Shown here one piece after another: positions 1-10,774 of a DNA stretch of 64,000 bases. The notes under the pieces were generated by a model. That model had not been told where the DNA came from, searched no databases, and saw nothing but the letters and a program-made list of their open reading frames with translations. The DNA comes from Deinococcus betulae (GTDB lineage Bacteria; Deinococcota; Deinococci; Deinococcales; Deinococcaceae), in NCBI RefSeq assembly GCF_020166395.1, contig NZ_JAIQXU010000005.1:1-64000 (forward strand), written 5' to 3'. The stretch's first letter is position 1; every line of letters starts with the position of its first letter. The translations under genes were made by a program, and so were the position numbers.

Positions 1-226
1 GGGTCATTGAGGAGAGCTCAGGGTGGCGCTTAGTTCTACTGCTGATCTCTCCGATTCCGAATCGACCGATCAGCTCAGCGAAAGGCCTTCACGTCAACAT
101 CTAGAGGTCGCTGCTGGTCACGCCCATAGGAAAACACCGTCACACCTGAACCCGCTTGGTTGCTACAGGTGTTCTACCGCTTCGGCACATGATTGACGAG
201 GTGGTCTGTCCCTTTGCATGGGGCAT
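1..226. other. left edge, no supported gene
   Basis: No reading frame with a plausible start, codon use or recognisable product is seen here. A few frames are open for 30 to 60 codons but end in Arg/Ser-rich nonsense. It could be the decayed end of an upstream gene, but nothing supports a call. Confidence 0.4.
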
Positions 227-258
227 AAAAAAGCGTCCAGGCATATTTCCCTGGACGC
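227..258 (-). terminator. intrinsic terminator of the DUF697 gene
   Basis: Read on the minus strand, a perfect 9-bp stem (GCGTCCAGG with CCTGGACGC) and an 8-base loop are followed by six T residues. It sits 14 bases after the stop codon of the DUF697 gene. Confidence 0.85.
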
Positions 259-272
259 TGACGCTTCTTTAC

Positions 273-848
273 CTAGTGTCGGGGCGGGCCGCCCTGACCC
301 TTCTGTTCGGCCCGGCGGCGCAGTTCAGAAGCGAGGTCGGTAAAGTCCTGCGCGCCGGGCAGCACCCGCCGGGAATCGCGTTTGGCCTCCTGCACCACCT
401 GCACCTGATTGCGGCGCGAATCCGGCAGCCCCTGGGTGCGTCGCTCAAAATAGTTCTGGGCCAGGCGGCCCAGCGCGAAGGTCCAGCCGTAGACCGCTGG
501 AGCGGTAATGAGGCCGCCAATCACGGGCAGCGCCAGCTTGGCCAGTCCGCGCATCACCTGGCGCGCGGCCATGCCGTAGGCGATAGTCACGCCAATCTCG
601 CGCGCAATTTCTAGCGAACGCTCGGGGGTGATGTCAAAGCCGTAAATCTTGCCGATATGCAGCACCATCTTGCCCTGCACTGGGGTAATCAGCAGCAGAT
701 CGGCGAATGGAATCGGCTCTACGGCAATCGCCCCCGACAGCAGCGCCGCGCTTTTAATCACCTCTTCGGCGTTGTCCTCGCGCGACAGTTCGGGGTCAAC
801 ATTGAGGTTAAAGTTGTCCAGCATCTGTTTAACGAGCGGCGGCAGCAT
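273..848 (-). CDS. DUF697 family protein
   Basis: A 191-residue protein. An acidic helical N-terminus (residues 1-35) is followed by hydrophobic stretches rich in Ala, Gly and Ile at about residues 38-65 and 105-130 ('[17 protein letters not shown]'), the pattern of the DUF697/YcjF-type C-terminal domain found with GTPases. The C-terminal 50 residues are charged and probably soluble. No GTPase domain is present in this protein or its neighbours. The start is supported by a TACACT -10 box at 855-860, 6 bases upstream of ATG, so the message is probably leaderless. Function is unknown; membrane association is inferred. Confidence 0.75.
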   Translation of the reverse strand: MLPPLVKQMLDNFNLNVDPELSREDNAEEVIKSAALLSGAIAVEPIPFADLLLITPVQGKMVLHIGKIYGFDITPERSLEIAREIGVTIAYGMAARQVMRGLAKLALPVIGGLITAPAVYGWTFALGRLAQNYFERRTQGLPDSRRNQVQVVQEAKRDSRRVLPGAQDFTDLASELRRRAEQKGQGGPPRH

Positions 849-854
849 ACGCGG

Positions 855-860
855 AGTGTA
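855..860 (-). promoter_or_regulatory. -10 box, leaderless DUF697 gene
   Basis: TACACT lies 6 bases upstream of the ATG at 848 and no ribosome-binding site is present. Confidence 0.6.
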
Positions 861-929
861 CCCCTGCCCCCTCTAGGCTGCCCACCATCAAATTGTTTAG
901 GCTTGCCCCGCCGCGTCCCGCAAGGCACG

Positions 930-965
930 AAAAAAGGACACGCCCGGGGGGAGGTCGGCGTGTCC
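930..965 (-). terminator. intrinsic terminator downstream of cysS
   Basis: On the minus strand a perfect 9-bp stem (GGACACGCC with GGCGTGTCC) is followed by six T residues. It lies about 130 bases beyond the cysS stop codon, and no gene is seen between. Confidence 0.8.
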
Positions 966-1095
966 TTCTGGAGGGAAGGATGAGGGTGGGGTCACCACTC
1001 AGCCTTTATCGTAGGCCCCAACACTGACATCTTCCTGACAGGGGGCTGAGGTCAATGCAGGCGGTTCTGTCACGCGGTGCTCATCAAGGCCCCCC

Positions 1096-2574
<1,479 letters not shown>

Positions 2575-2605
2575 GAAGGCTCCTGAAAGGCGGGAAGGGG
2601 ACCAT

Positions 2606-2641
2606 AAAAAACCGCGCCGCCAAGAGGATGGGGGGCGCGGT
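2606..2641 (-). terminator. hairpin plus T-tract just before cysS
   Basis: On the minus strand the stem ACCGCGCC / GGCGCGGT is followed by six T residues. It ends the LysR-type gene (stop 2695) but lies only 31 bases before the cysS start. That is too close for a separate promoter in between, so it is either leaky or an attenuator of cysS. Confidence 0.8.
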
Positions 2642-2694
2642 GCAGACCAGGGCTGCGTCACCGCTACAGGGGGCAACACAGGGTCGTCATAGGG

Positions 2695-3642
2695 TCAATG
2701 TAGCAGAGACGGGCGCGCGGGCAGCTCTGGCGTGGGCGCGGGGGCCAGCTCTTCTGGGGCGCGGCGCAGCACCTCCAGCAGCGCGGCGCTAAAGGCGCGC
2801 AGCAGCGGCAACCCCGCGCGGTGCGGCAGCGTGGCCAGCGCCAGGGGCCGCAGCAGCGGTTCGGGCAGTGGCAGGGCCACCACGCCGGGCGGCAGGGGGG
2901 TCAGGGCCAGGCGCGGCATCACGCTGACGCCCAGGCCGTGGGCCACCATGCCCAGAATTACGCTGTCTTCACCGATCTCAGTCGCGTCTTCGGGGTTGAC
3001 ACCCACGCGGCGCAGGTAGGTCATCAGGCGGGCGTTGCAGGCGTTGGGACCGGGCGCCAGCAGGAGACTGCTGGCCAGTTCCTCGCGCTGGACCGGGTGG
3101 GTGCCGCGCGACGCGGGCGCCACAAACAGGTATTCATCCACCACCAGGGGGAGCAGGCGCAGGCCCGGCTGCGGCTCCTCAATGACGATGGCGGCGTCGG
3201 CCTGGCCCCGCCGGACCAGATCCTCGCTGCCGGTGTCGCCGTCCAGCAGGGTCACGCGCACGCCAGGATGCTGGGCCCGGAAGGCCGCCAGGGCCGGAGG
3301 CAGCAGGTGGGTGGCGGTCGACCGGAACGAGGCCACGCGCAGGGTTCCGCTCAGGGCGCGGTCGTCCTGGGCGGCCTGCAGCGCGTCGCTGGCGGCCTGT
3401 ACAGCGGTGCGGGCATGCAGGAGCAGCCGCTCGCCCGCCGGGGTGGGCGAAGTGCCACTGCGGCTGCGGCGCAGCAGCGGCTTGCCCACCAGGACTTCTA
3501 ACTTGCCCACCGCCTCACTCAGGGACGACTGCGACACCCCCAGTTCAGCCGCCGCCTCGCTGAAGCCGCCTGCATCGGCCACGGCCAGCAGGGCGCGCAA
3601 CTGGGCCAGGGTGGGCAGCGCCGCGTGACGGTCAGGGGTCAT
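2695..3642 (-). CDS. LysR family transcriptional regulator
   Basis: A 315-residue regulator of normal LysR length. The N-terminal winged helix (about residues 10-70) contains the recognition-helix pattern ASFSEAAAELGVSQSSLSEAV-like seen here as AAAELGVSQSSLSEAVGKLE. The periplasmic-binding-like effector domain follows from about residue 95. Its likely target is the T-N11-A inverted repeat at 3676-3690 in the divergent promoter region shared with the small gene at 3773. A TACACT box at 3648-3653 lies 5 bases before ATG, which fixes the start and indicates leaderless transcription. The effector is not identifiable from sequence; OxyR-like cysteines were not noted. Confidence 0.9.
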   Translation of the reverse strand: MTPDRHAALPTLAQLRALLAVADAGGFSEAAAELGVSQSSLSEAVGKLEVLVGKPLLRRSRSGTSPTPAGERLLLHARTAVQAASDALQAAQDDRALSGTLRVASFRSTATHLLPPALAAFRAQHPGVRVTLLDGDTGSEDLVRRGQADAAIVIEEPQPGLRLLPLVVDEYLFVAPASRGTHPVQREELASSLLLAPGPNACNARLMTYLRRVGVNPEDATEIGEDSVILGMVAHGLGVSVMPRLALTPLPPGVVALPLPEPLLRPLALATLPHRAGLPLLRAFSAALLEVLRRAPEELAPAPTPELPARPSLLH

Positions 3643-3647
3643 GGCCC

Positions 3648-3653
3648 AGTGTA
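3648..3653 (-). promoter_or_regulatory. -10 box of the LysR gene
   Basis: TACACT, 5 bases before the ATG at 3642. Confidence 0.55.
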
Positions 3654-3675
3654 GAGCGCGCTGGCTCCCCGGTGT

Positions 3676-3690
3676 ATCGGGTTTACCGAT
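3676..3690. promoter_or_regulatory. LysR-type T-N11-A operator
   Basis: ATCGGGTTTACCGAT is a 15-bp inverted repeat (arms ATCGG and CCGAT) that contains the LysR consensus T-N11-A. It lies between the divergent LysR gene and the 94-codon gene. Confidence 0.6.
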
Positions 3691-3772
3691 GGCGGCCCGG
3701 CCCTGTGCCTGTGCGCGCCGATGGCGAAGAGCTGCCGCCAGGCGCACCCTGGGAGGCAAGAGGTGAGACCCT

Positions 3773-4057
3773 ATGACCGCCAGCCTGCGCCCGACCACCC
3801 CCGCCTTTTTGCCCCTGCCCTGCACGCCCCAGGAGGTCTGCCACCCGACCTACGTGCTGGAAGTGCTGACCTCCGGCGCCCCTGAACTGCCCCCGGTGCC
3901 CGGCTGGACGCTGCGCGCCTGGCCAGTGGCCCGCCTGGGCGACCTGACCGTTCAGGCCACGCCTCAGGACCCGGCCGAAAGCGGCCCCGCCGCCCTGCGC
4001 GCCGCTCTGGCGGCGGCCGGAGTAACGCCGCTGGGCCCCGTGCGCCTGCATCAGTAA
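3773..4057 (+). CDS. small hypothetical protein
   Basis: A 94-residue Pro/Leu-rich protein without signal peptide, membrane segment or known motif. The start has GAGGTGA 5 bases upstream. Codon third positions are strongly GC, as in neighbours, and the gene is divergent from a LysR regulator with a LysR-type operator between them. That makes it a likely regulated target. No family recognised; function unknown. Confidence 0.65.
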   Translation: MTASLRPTTPAFLPLPCTPQEVCHPTYVLEVLTSGAPELPPVPGWTLRAWPVARLGDLTVQATPQDPAESGPAALRAALAAAGVTPLGPVRLHQ

Positions 4058-4062
4058 GGCGG

Positions 4063-4102
4063 GCTCGGCTTCAACCGTGTGTGAGAACAGTTGAAGCCGA
4101 GC
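4063..4102 (+). terminator. 13-bp perfect hairpin after the small gene
   Basis: Arms GCTCGGCTTCAAC (4063-4075) and GTTGAAGCCGAGC (4090-4102) with a 14-base loop, starting 5 bases after the stop codon. No T-tract follows. Its right arm runs into the interspersed repeat copy, so it may be part of that element. Confidence 0.5.
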
Positions 4103-4195
4103 GAAGCGAGAAAGGAGCACAGTGGGCTTCGGGCGTGGCGTTTGCAAATCGCGCCTTTTGCGATTCGTTGGCGTCACAGACGGAATCCGTATCAG
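4090..4195 (+). repeat. interspersed repeat, copy 1
   Basis: Shares with the other copies the central GGGCGTGGCGTT followed by a variable stem (here GCAAATCGC / GCGATT-like) and the 3' end CAGACGGAATCCGTAT. The left third differs from the other copies. Confidence 0.65.
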
Positions 4196-4279
4196 GAGCA
4201 AGGTGCCTGCCTGGCCACATCCCCTGCGCATCCATAAAGCCGCAGGCCCCTGTCCCTTGACCCGCCCATCACAACGCGG

Positions 4280-4288
4280 CACCATACT
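4280..4288 (+). promoter_or_regulatory. probable phoU promoter -10 region
   Basis: CACCATACT includes two possible -10 boxes: CACCAT, 17 bases after TTGACC at 4257-4262, and CATACT, 6 bases before ATG. Either gives a leaderless or nearly leaderless transcript. Confidence 0.45.
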
Positions 4289-4294
4289 GACCGC

Positions 4295-4978
4295 ATGACG
4301 AATGGTGTCCGCTCGACCGCCCAGCGCGACGCGCCGCCCACGGGCCGCCCGGACAGCGCCGCCCTGGTCACGGCGCGCTTCTTGCGAATGCTGAGCATCT
4401 CGCTGGAACTGCTGGACGCTGTGCGTGACGCCAACGCCCGCGCCGAGTTTGCGGGTCTGACCGCCCGCGCCGAAACGCTGGAAGCCGAGACCGACGCGCT
4501 GGAACGCGAACTGGAGGACCTGTGTCTTCAGGCTTTTGGGTCAGGGCTGGCCGAGGACGATCTGGCCTTTTACCTGATGGTCTTCCGCAGCCTGACCAAT
4601 CTGGAACGGGTGGGCGACTACGCCTTCAACGTGGCCCGCGACCTGGAAACCTTCGCGCCGCGCGCCCGCAGCGCCACCTTGCAAGACGCGCTGCCACTGG
4701 TGCGGCTGCTCTCGCACATGATTGAGACGCTGGCCTACGCCTTTGCCGAGCGCGATCTGGTGGCCGCCCGCGACGTGATGCGCCTGGATTACGAACAGGT
4801 CGACGCCCTGTACGAGCAGATGCAGCGCGCCAGCCTGACCCGGCTGCTGGAACGCCCCGAAGACACCCAGGTGGCCCTGACCGCCGGGCGCATGGCCCGC
4901 AACCTGGAACGCCTGGGCGACCATCTGGTTAACGTGGCCGAGCGGCTGGAAGTGTTGATTGTTCAGCGTAAGGCCTGA
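4295..4978 (+). CDS. phoU: PhoU-type phosphate signalling protein
   Basis: A 227-residue helical protein with two PhoU repeats. Each carries the metal-binding signature E-R-x-G-D: NLERVGDYAFNVARDLE near residues 104-120 and NLERLGDHLVNVAERLE near 202-218. PhoU couples phosphate uptake by the Pst transporter to the PhoR/PhoB system. No pst or pho genes are adjacent, so the partner is not visible here. The N-terminal 25 residues are Arg/Pro-rich and unlike the family. The start codon lies 6 bases after CATACT and has no ribosome-binding site. Confidence 0.9.
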   Translation: MTNGVRSTAQRDAPPTGRPDSAALVTARFLRMLSISLELLDAVRDANARAEFAGLTARAETLEAETDALERELEDLCLQAFGSGLAEDDLAFYLMVFRSLTNLERVGDYAFNVARDLETFAPRARSATLQDALPLVRLLSHMIETLAYAFAERDLVAARDVMRLDYEQVDALYEQMQRASLTRLLERPEDTQVALTAGRMARNLERLGDHLVNVAERLEVLIVQRKA

Positions 4979-5130
4979 GGGCGGAACGCGGCGCCGCCTT
5001 GAACCCAAACCTTCTAGGGTGCTGGAGGGGCAGCCTGACAGGGCTGTGCGGCAGATTAGGCTCTCTGAGACAGCGCAGCCCTGAGGCCACAGGAGCGCCA
5101 CAGACGCCGAACAGGATAAAAAGGTCTTTA

Positions 5131-5433
5131 ATGTTTGTCGTCCTGCTGCAGTACATCCAGCCGCTCAGTGCAGTTGAGCCTCTGCTGGAAGCCCACCGGG
5201 CCTTTCTGGAACAGCATTACGCCACCGGCCATTTTGTGGCGTCGGGGGCTCGGGTGCCCAGAACGGGCGGGGTGATTCTGGTGCGTGGGCTCAGCCGTGA
5301 GGCTCTGGACAGCGTTCTAGCCGAAGACCCCTTTGCGCAGGCGGATCTGGCCGCGTATGAGGTGATTGAATTCACGCCTGCCAGAGTCGCAGCGGGCGCC
5401 GAGGCGTTTTTTGCCTCTGAAGCTGATCACTGA
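5131..5433 (+). CDS. YciI family protein
   Basis: A 100-residue ferredoxin-like alpha-beta protein matching YciI: FVVLLQYIQPL strand, LEAHRAFLEQHYATGHFVASGA with the conserved His, and GGVILVRG. YciI proteins bind small molecules or act as lyase/hydrolase-like enzymes; no specific reaction can be assigned. The ATG at 5131 follows AGGATAAAAAGG and begins the first beta strand, whereas an upstream in-frame extension would add unrelated residues. It stands alone between phoU and the peptidase. Confidence 0.8.
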   Translation: MFVVLLQYIQPLSAVEPLLEAHRAFLEQHYATGHFVASGARVPRTGGVILVRGLSREALDSVLAEDPFAQADLAAYEVIEFTPARVAAGAEAFFASEADH

Positions 5434-5526
5434 CCAAATCGCCACCAGCGGCCTTCTGACGATTGGTTGGAAGAAGTTGCGGTCCACTAGGCGTTCTCGC
5501 CTACCTGCCTGACTGGGTCCCCGCCG

Positions 5527-5532
5527 TACACT
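5527..5532 (+). promoter_or_regulatory. -10 box of the M3 peptidase gene
   Basis: TACACT, 7 bases before the GTG start at 5540; no ribosome-binding site. Confidence 0.6.
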
Positions 5533-5539
5533 CTGAACC

Positions 5540-7330
5540 GTGACCACAACCCAGACCGAGATGCCCCGCTGGCGCACGGACGACCTGTATGCAGGTCTGA
5601 AGGACCCAGCCCTGAGCCGCGACCTGAACGCCCTGCGTGACGAGGTCCAGGCCCTCGAAGCCCTGTTTGATGGGCACGCCATCGGCGCCGGGTCGCCGGT
5701 GACAGCCGAGGCGCTGGGCGCCGCTCTGAACGGCATGAATGAGGTGGTGCGGCGCGCAGGCACTTTGCGCGCGTTCGTCGCGGCCTTCGTGACCACCGAC
5801 AGCCGTGACGAGGCGGCGCAGGCCCAGATGGCAGCGTTTACCACCCTGACCCTGCCGCTGGGACCGCTGCGGTCGCGCTTCACCGCCTGGGTCGGTGGCC
5901 TGAGCGCGGCCGAGTTGGATGCCCTGCTGGACCAGAGCGAGGTGGCCCGCGCCCACGCCCACACCCTGCGCGATGCCGTGCGAGACGCGCAATTTATGAT
6001 GTCCCCACCTGAGGAAGACCTGGCCGCCCGCCTGCACCCCGCCAGCGGCGGCGGCTGGGGCAAACTGCATGGCAACGTCAGTTCGACGCTCAGGGGCAAG
6101 TTCCGGGGCCAGTGGCTGCCTGTGACTGCCCTGCGCGCCCTGGCCAGTGACCCCGACGCCCAGGTGCGCGAGGACGCCTATCACGCCGAAATTGCCGCCT
6201 GGAAATCTCAGGAGGTCGTGTTTGCCGCCTGCATGAACGGCGTCAAGGGTGAGTCCGGCACGGTAGCCGCGCGGCGGGGCTATGGTGACGTGGTCGCCCC
6301 CAGTCTGCTGAGCAACGGCATTGACCAGGGCACGCTGGACGCCATGCAGGCGGCGGTGGTGGCCGCGCTACCGGACTTCCGCCGTTACTTCCAGGCCAAG
6401 GCGACGCGGCTGGGCAAGGCGGCGCTGGACTGGTGGGACCTGTTTGCGCCTGCTGGAAAGAGCGAAACCCACTGGAGTTACGAGGCCGGCGCCGAGTTCG
6501 TGGAGCGCCAGTTCCGGGGCTACAGCGCCGCGCTGGGCGACTTTGCCGCCCAGGCCTTCCGGGAGGACTGGATTGACGCGGGCCCCCGCGACGGCAAACG
6601 CAGCGGCGCCTTTTGCATGCGCTGGCAGGGCAGCGACAGCCGCATTCTGATGAACCACGACCCCAGCCTGGATTCGGTCAGCACCCTGGCGCACGAGTTA
6701 GGCCACGGCTACCACAATCGCCAGCTGGGCGACCTGCCGCCCCTGCAGCGCGAAACGCCCATGACCCTGGCCGAAACCGCCAGCATCTTCTGCGAAACGA
6801 TTATTCAGAATGCTGCGCTAGAAACAGCCCAGGGCCAGGAACGCCTGTATGTCCTCGAAACCCAGCTGATGGGCCACGCGCAGGTAGTTGTGGACATTCA
6901 CAGCCGCTTCTTGTTCGAAAAGGCCGTGTTTGAGCGCCGCGTGGGCGGTGACCTGAACCCCAGCGACCTCAGTGACCTGATGGTGTGGGCGCAGCGCGAG
7001 ACCTACGGCGACGTCCTGAACACCCCGCACCCCTACATGTGGGCGGTCAAGCCGCACTACTACGGGCGCAGTTTTTACAACTACCCGTATACCTTTGGCC
7101 TGCTGTTCGGCCTGGGCCTGTACGCGCAGTACGAGCAGGCCCGCGCGCAGGGCCAGGAAGCCGATTTCCAGGCCCGCTACGACGCGCTGCTGGCCGCCAC
7201 CGGTCAGGCCACGCCGCTGGAACTGGCCGCGCGCTTTGGCATTGACCTGCACGCCCCGGCCTTCTGGGAAGGCAGCCTGAACATGATTCGCCGCCAGATT
7301 GAGGCGTACGAAGGGGTAAGCGGGGCGTAG
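5540..7330 (+). CDS. pepF: M3 family oligoendopeptidase (PepF-like)
   Basis: A 596-residue cytoplasmic zinc metallopeptidase that degrades short peptides. The zinc motif HELGH is at about residues 385-389 (STLAHELGHGYHN) with the conserved downstream glutamate in ETASIFCETI. The N-terminal helical half and the C-terminal Tyr/His-rich motif (KPHYYGRSFYNYPYTFG) are typical of oligoendopeptidase F. The GTG start at 5540 is 7 bases after a TACACT -10 box, so it is probably leaderless. Substrate range cannot be read from sequence. Confidence 0.93.
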   Translation: MTTTQTEMPRWRTDDLYAGLKDPALSRDLNALRDEVQALEALFDGHAIGAGSPVTAEALGAALNGMNEVVRRAGTLRAFVAAFVTTDSRDEAAQAQMAAFTTLTLPLGPLRSRFTAWVGGLSAAELDALLDQSEVARAHAHTLRDAVRDAQFMMSPPEEDLAARLHPASGGGWGKLHGNVSSTLRGKFRGQWLPVTALRALASDPDAQVREDAYHAEIAAWKSQEVVFAACMNGVKGESGTVAARRGYGDVVAPSLLSNGIDQGTLDAMQAAVVAALPDFRRYFQAKATRLGKAALDWWDLFAPAGKSETHWSYEAGAEFVERQFRGYSAALGDFAAQAFREDWIDAGPRDGKRSGAFCMRWQGSDSRILMNHDPSLDSVSTLAHELGHGYHNRQLGDLPPLQRETPMTLAETASIFCETIIQNAALETAQGQERLYVLETQLMGHAQVVVDIHSRFLFEKAVFERRVGGDLNPSDLSDLMVWAQRETYGDVLNTPHPYMWAVKPHYYGRSFYNYPYTFGLLFGLGLYAQYEQARAQGQEADFQARYDALLAATGQATPLELAARFGIDLHAPAFWEGSLNMIRRQIEAYEGVSGA

Positions 7331-7332
7331 AG

Positions 7333-7373
7333 AGTGGGAAGTGGGGTGGTGATGCTACGCCCCACTTCCCACT
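7333..7373. terminator. 14-bp hairpin between convergent genes
   Basis: AGTGGGAAGTGGGG (7333-7346) pairs perfectly with CCCCACTTCCCACT (7360-7373) around a 13-base loop. It lies between the converging peptidase and sppA stop codons. There is no T-tract, so a bidirectional terminator role is inferred. Confidence 0.55.
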
Positions 7374-7379
7374 GTCCAC

Positions 7380-8984
<1,605 letters not shown>

Positions 8985-8992
8985 GACCCAGG

Positions 8993-9847
8993 CTACGGGG
9001 GTGGGCGCCCAGAAGTTCCCCGCAGGCCCGGTCGTGTGCCCAGGCGCGCGCCCATCGTCTGTGCGCGGGCAGCCAGCAGACCAGCGGCTGGGGTGGGCAG
9101 CAGGTCGTGGGCGGTGGCCGCCCACAGTGCCAGCCAACGGGCCAGGTGCTCGCCGCGCACCCCCAGGCCCGCGTGCGCGGCGTTTAGGTTGCCGCGCCAG
9201 GGGGGGCCGGTGCCCTCGGCGCCGCCCAGCACCGTGACCCAGAAGGCGGTGACCCGGTTCAGGTGGGCGGGCCAGTCCTGAATGTGGGCTGTAAACACAG
9301 GGCCCAGCAGTGGGTCAGCCTGGGCGCGGGCATAGAACTCGGCCACCACAGCGCGCACGGCCGTTTCGCCTCCTACCTCCTCCAGCGGTGAAGCGGGGCT
9401 GCGCGCGGTCCAACCAGGCAGGGCCGCCAGAAAATCGGCCCGCACCTGCGGGGGCACCTCAGGGTCAGCCCAGGCCACAGCGCGGCCTAAAGTCCAGTGG
9501 CGCGGCACCAGCCCAGACCAGCCGTGGACCTGCGCGCCGCGCGGAGCGGCGGCCCAGTCGGGCTGACCCGCCGTCACGGCGGCGCCCAGCACCCGCCCCA
9601 GCAGCGCGGCCCCCGAGCCCCAGCCCAGCACCGGCACGCCCCGCCGCAGGGCGCTGCTGACCAGATTCAGCGCCGCCCAGCGCGCCGGCTGGCCCTGCAC
9701 ATCGGCGACCGGCAGGCCATCGTGGGGCAGCAGCAGGGCGCCCGCACAGGGCAGTGCCGTCAGGGTGGCCTCCTCTACGCCTGGCCAGTCCGGCAGGGGA
9801 GAGGTGGAGAGCAGCGGCCCAGGGGTCAGCGCGCTGCTGGCGGTCAT
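8993..9847 (-). CDS. group III-type truncated haemoglobin fused to a GATase-like domain
   Basis: A 284-residue two-domain protein. Residues about 25-120 resemble a class I glutamine-amidotransferase fold: ALLLPHDGLP, a helix, then GVPVLGWGSGAALLGRVLGA where active enzymes have GICxGxQ. The nucleophilic Cys is absent, so the domain is probably not a glutaminase. Residues about 160-260 match truncated haemoglobins: VVAEFYARAQADPLLGPVF, HLNRVTAFW, RGNLNAAHAGLGV with a probable haem-binding His near 225, then HLARWLALW. Haem and oxygen or NO chemistry are expected from the globin part; the role of the first domain is unknown. It precedes sppA by 8 bases. Confidence 0.75.
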   Translation of the reverse strand: MTASSALTPGPLLSTSPLPDWPGVEEATLTALPCAGALLLPHDGLPVADVQGQPARWAALNLVSSALRRGVPVLGWGSGAALLGRVLGAAVTAGQPDWAAAPRGAQVHGWSGLVPRHWTLGRAVAWADPEVPPQVRADFLAALPGWTARSPASPLEEVGGETAVRAVVAEFYARAQADPLLGPVFTAHIQDWPAHLNRVTAFWVTVLGGAEGTGPPWRGNLNAAHAGLGVRGEHLARWLALWAATAHDLLPTPAAGLLAARAQTMGARLGTRPGLRGTSGRPPP

Positions 9848-10031
9848 CCGGCACGCCTCTGCGAGAACGCCATGTGGGCCGCCCTGCCCTCCCGTTTTGT
9901 GCTCATCCCGCCGTCGTGTGCCAGGTCGGCAGCTGACTTTTCAGAGGACCGCTGAGAGCCCCGTCCCATGGGCGCAGGATAACGGCAAAGCGGCCCCCCG
10001 CAAGGGAAGGCCGCTCGCCCGCCGCCCCTGT

Positions 10032-10673
10032 TCAGTTGAGGGTCTTGACGAAGGTGTAGATGTTGGCAATGTCCGAATCGGTCAGCTGTTGCTCGCTAAA
10101 GCGGGGCATAACGGCCGACAGTTCACGTTCGGGCGTCTTGCCTTCACGCAGCACAGCCGTGAACTGTGCCAGGTTCCATTCCTTGACCTGACCCAGGGCC
10201 GGGCCGACGCCGCCCTGGCCTTCGGGGCCGTGGCACCCGGCGCAGTTGCCCACAAACAGCTTGCCGCCTGCAGAAGGGTCGCCCTCGGGTTCGGCGGCGG
10301 CGGCCGTGTCGGCGGGTTCCTGACCCGTCTGGCCCACGGTTTCGCTGGGCGGGGTGTTCTCGGCGGTGCCCTCGGTGCTGGCGGCGGGGGTGTCACCGGT
10401 TTTCAGGTCGCTGCTGGCAATCACGGCGCCGTTCTCGCCGGCCTGGGTGCCGCCGTCGTTCTCGGCCCTCACGTCGCCCTGCGCGCTGGCGTCGCCCTCT
10501 GCGCCCGTGGCCGCGCTGTTGGGGCTGGGGGCTTCCTCGCTGCCTGGGGTGGGGGTTTCCTTGTGCGCCTCTTCCTCGTGGTGCGGCGTGGTGGCGATGC
10601 GGTAGCCGGCAATCGAGCCGCCCAGCGTCAGGGCCAGCAGCAGCGTCATGGTGACGGCGAACGTGTTCTTCAT
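10032..10673 (-). CDS. membrane-anchored mono-haem cytochrome c
   Basis: A 213-residue protein. Residues 1-25 form a signal anchor (TFAVTMTLLLALTLGGSIAGY) with no clear cleavage site. Residues 30-120 are a low-complexity Glu/Ala/Thr/Gly linker. The C-terminal class I cytochrome c domain carries the haem motif CAGCH and a probable methionine ligand in AVMPRF. It likely transfers electrons at the outer face of the membrane. The TAGGCT -10 box at 10681-10686 lies 7 bases upstream. It is divergent from the cobalamin-binding-type gene; their start codons are about 100 bases apart. Confidence 0.9.
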   Translation of the reverse strand: MKNTFAVTMTLLLALTLGGSIAGYRIATTPHHEEEAHKETPTPGSEEAPSPNSAATGAEGDASAQGDVRAENDGGTQAGENGAVIASSDLKTGDTPAASTEGTAENTPPSETVGQTGQEPADTAAAAEPEGDPSAGGKLFVGNCAGCHGPEGQGGVGPALGQVKEWNLAQFTAVLREGKTPERELSAVMPRFSEQQLTDSDIANIYTFVKTLN

Positions 10674-10680
10674 ACCCCCG

Positions 10681-10686
10681 AGCCTA
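10681..10686 (-). promoter_or_regulatory. -10 box of the cytochrome c gene
   Basis: TAGGCT, 7 bases before the ATG at 10673. Confidence 0.6.
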
Positions 10687-10761
10687 CCATACGGTCAGGG
10701 GGCGTTTGCCCGTGCTGGCGCGCACTTCATGGGGTCTGGACAGGGGCGCGGCGGCCCGCTC

Positions 10762-10767
10762 TAGACT
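10762..10767 (+). promoter_or_regulatory. -10 box of the cobalamin-binding-type gene
   Basis: TAGACT, 7 bases before the ATG at 10775; it decides the start against an upstream in-frame ATG at 10706. Confidence 0.6.
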
Positions 10768-10774
10768 GCGGTCT

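Noticed and set aside
1..226. end of a transposase gene
   Set aside because: One frame stays open to a stop at about 170-230, but it has no transposase motif or inverted repeat nearby.
4199..4294. operator or second promoter in front of phoU
   Set aside because: TTGACC is 20 bases from CATACT, too far for a standard promoter, and no pho box direct repeats were seen.
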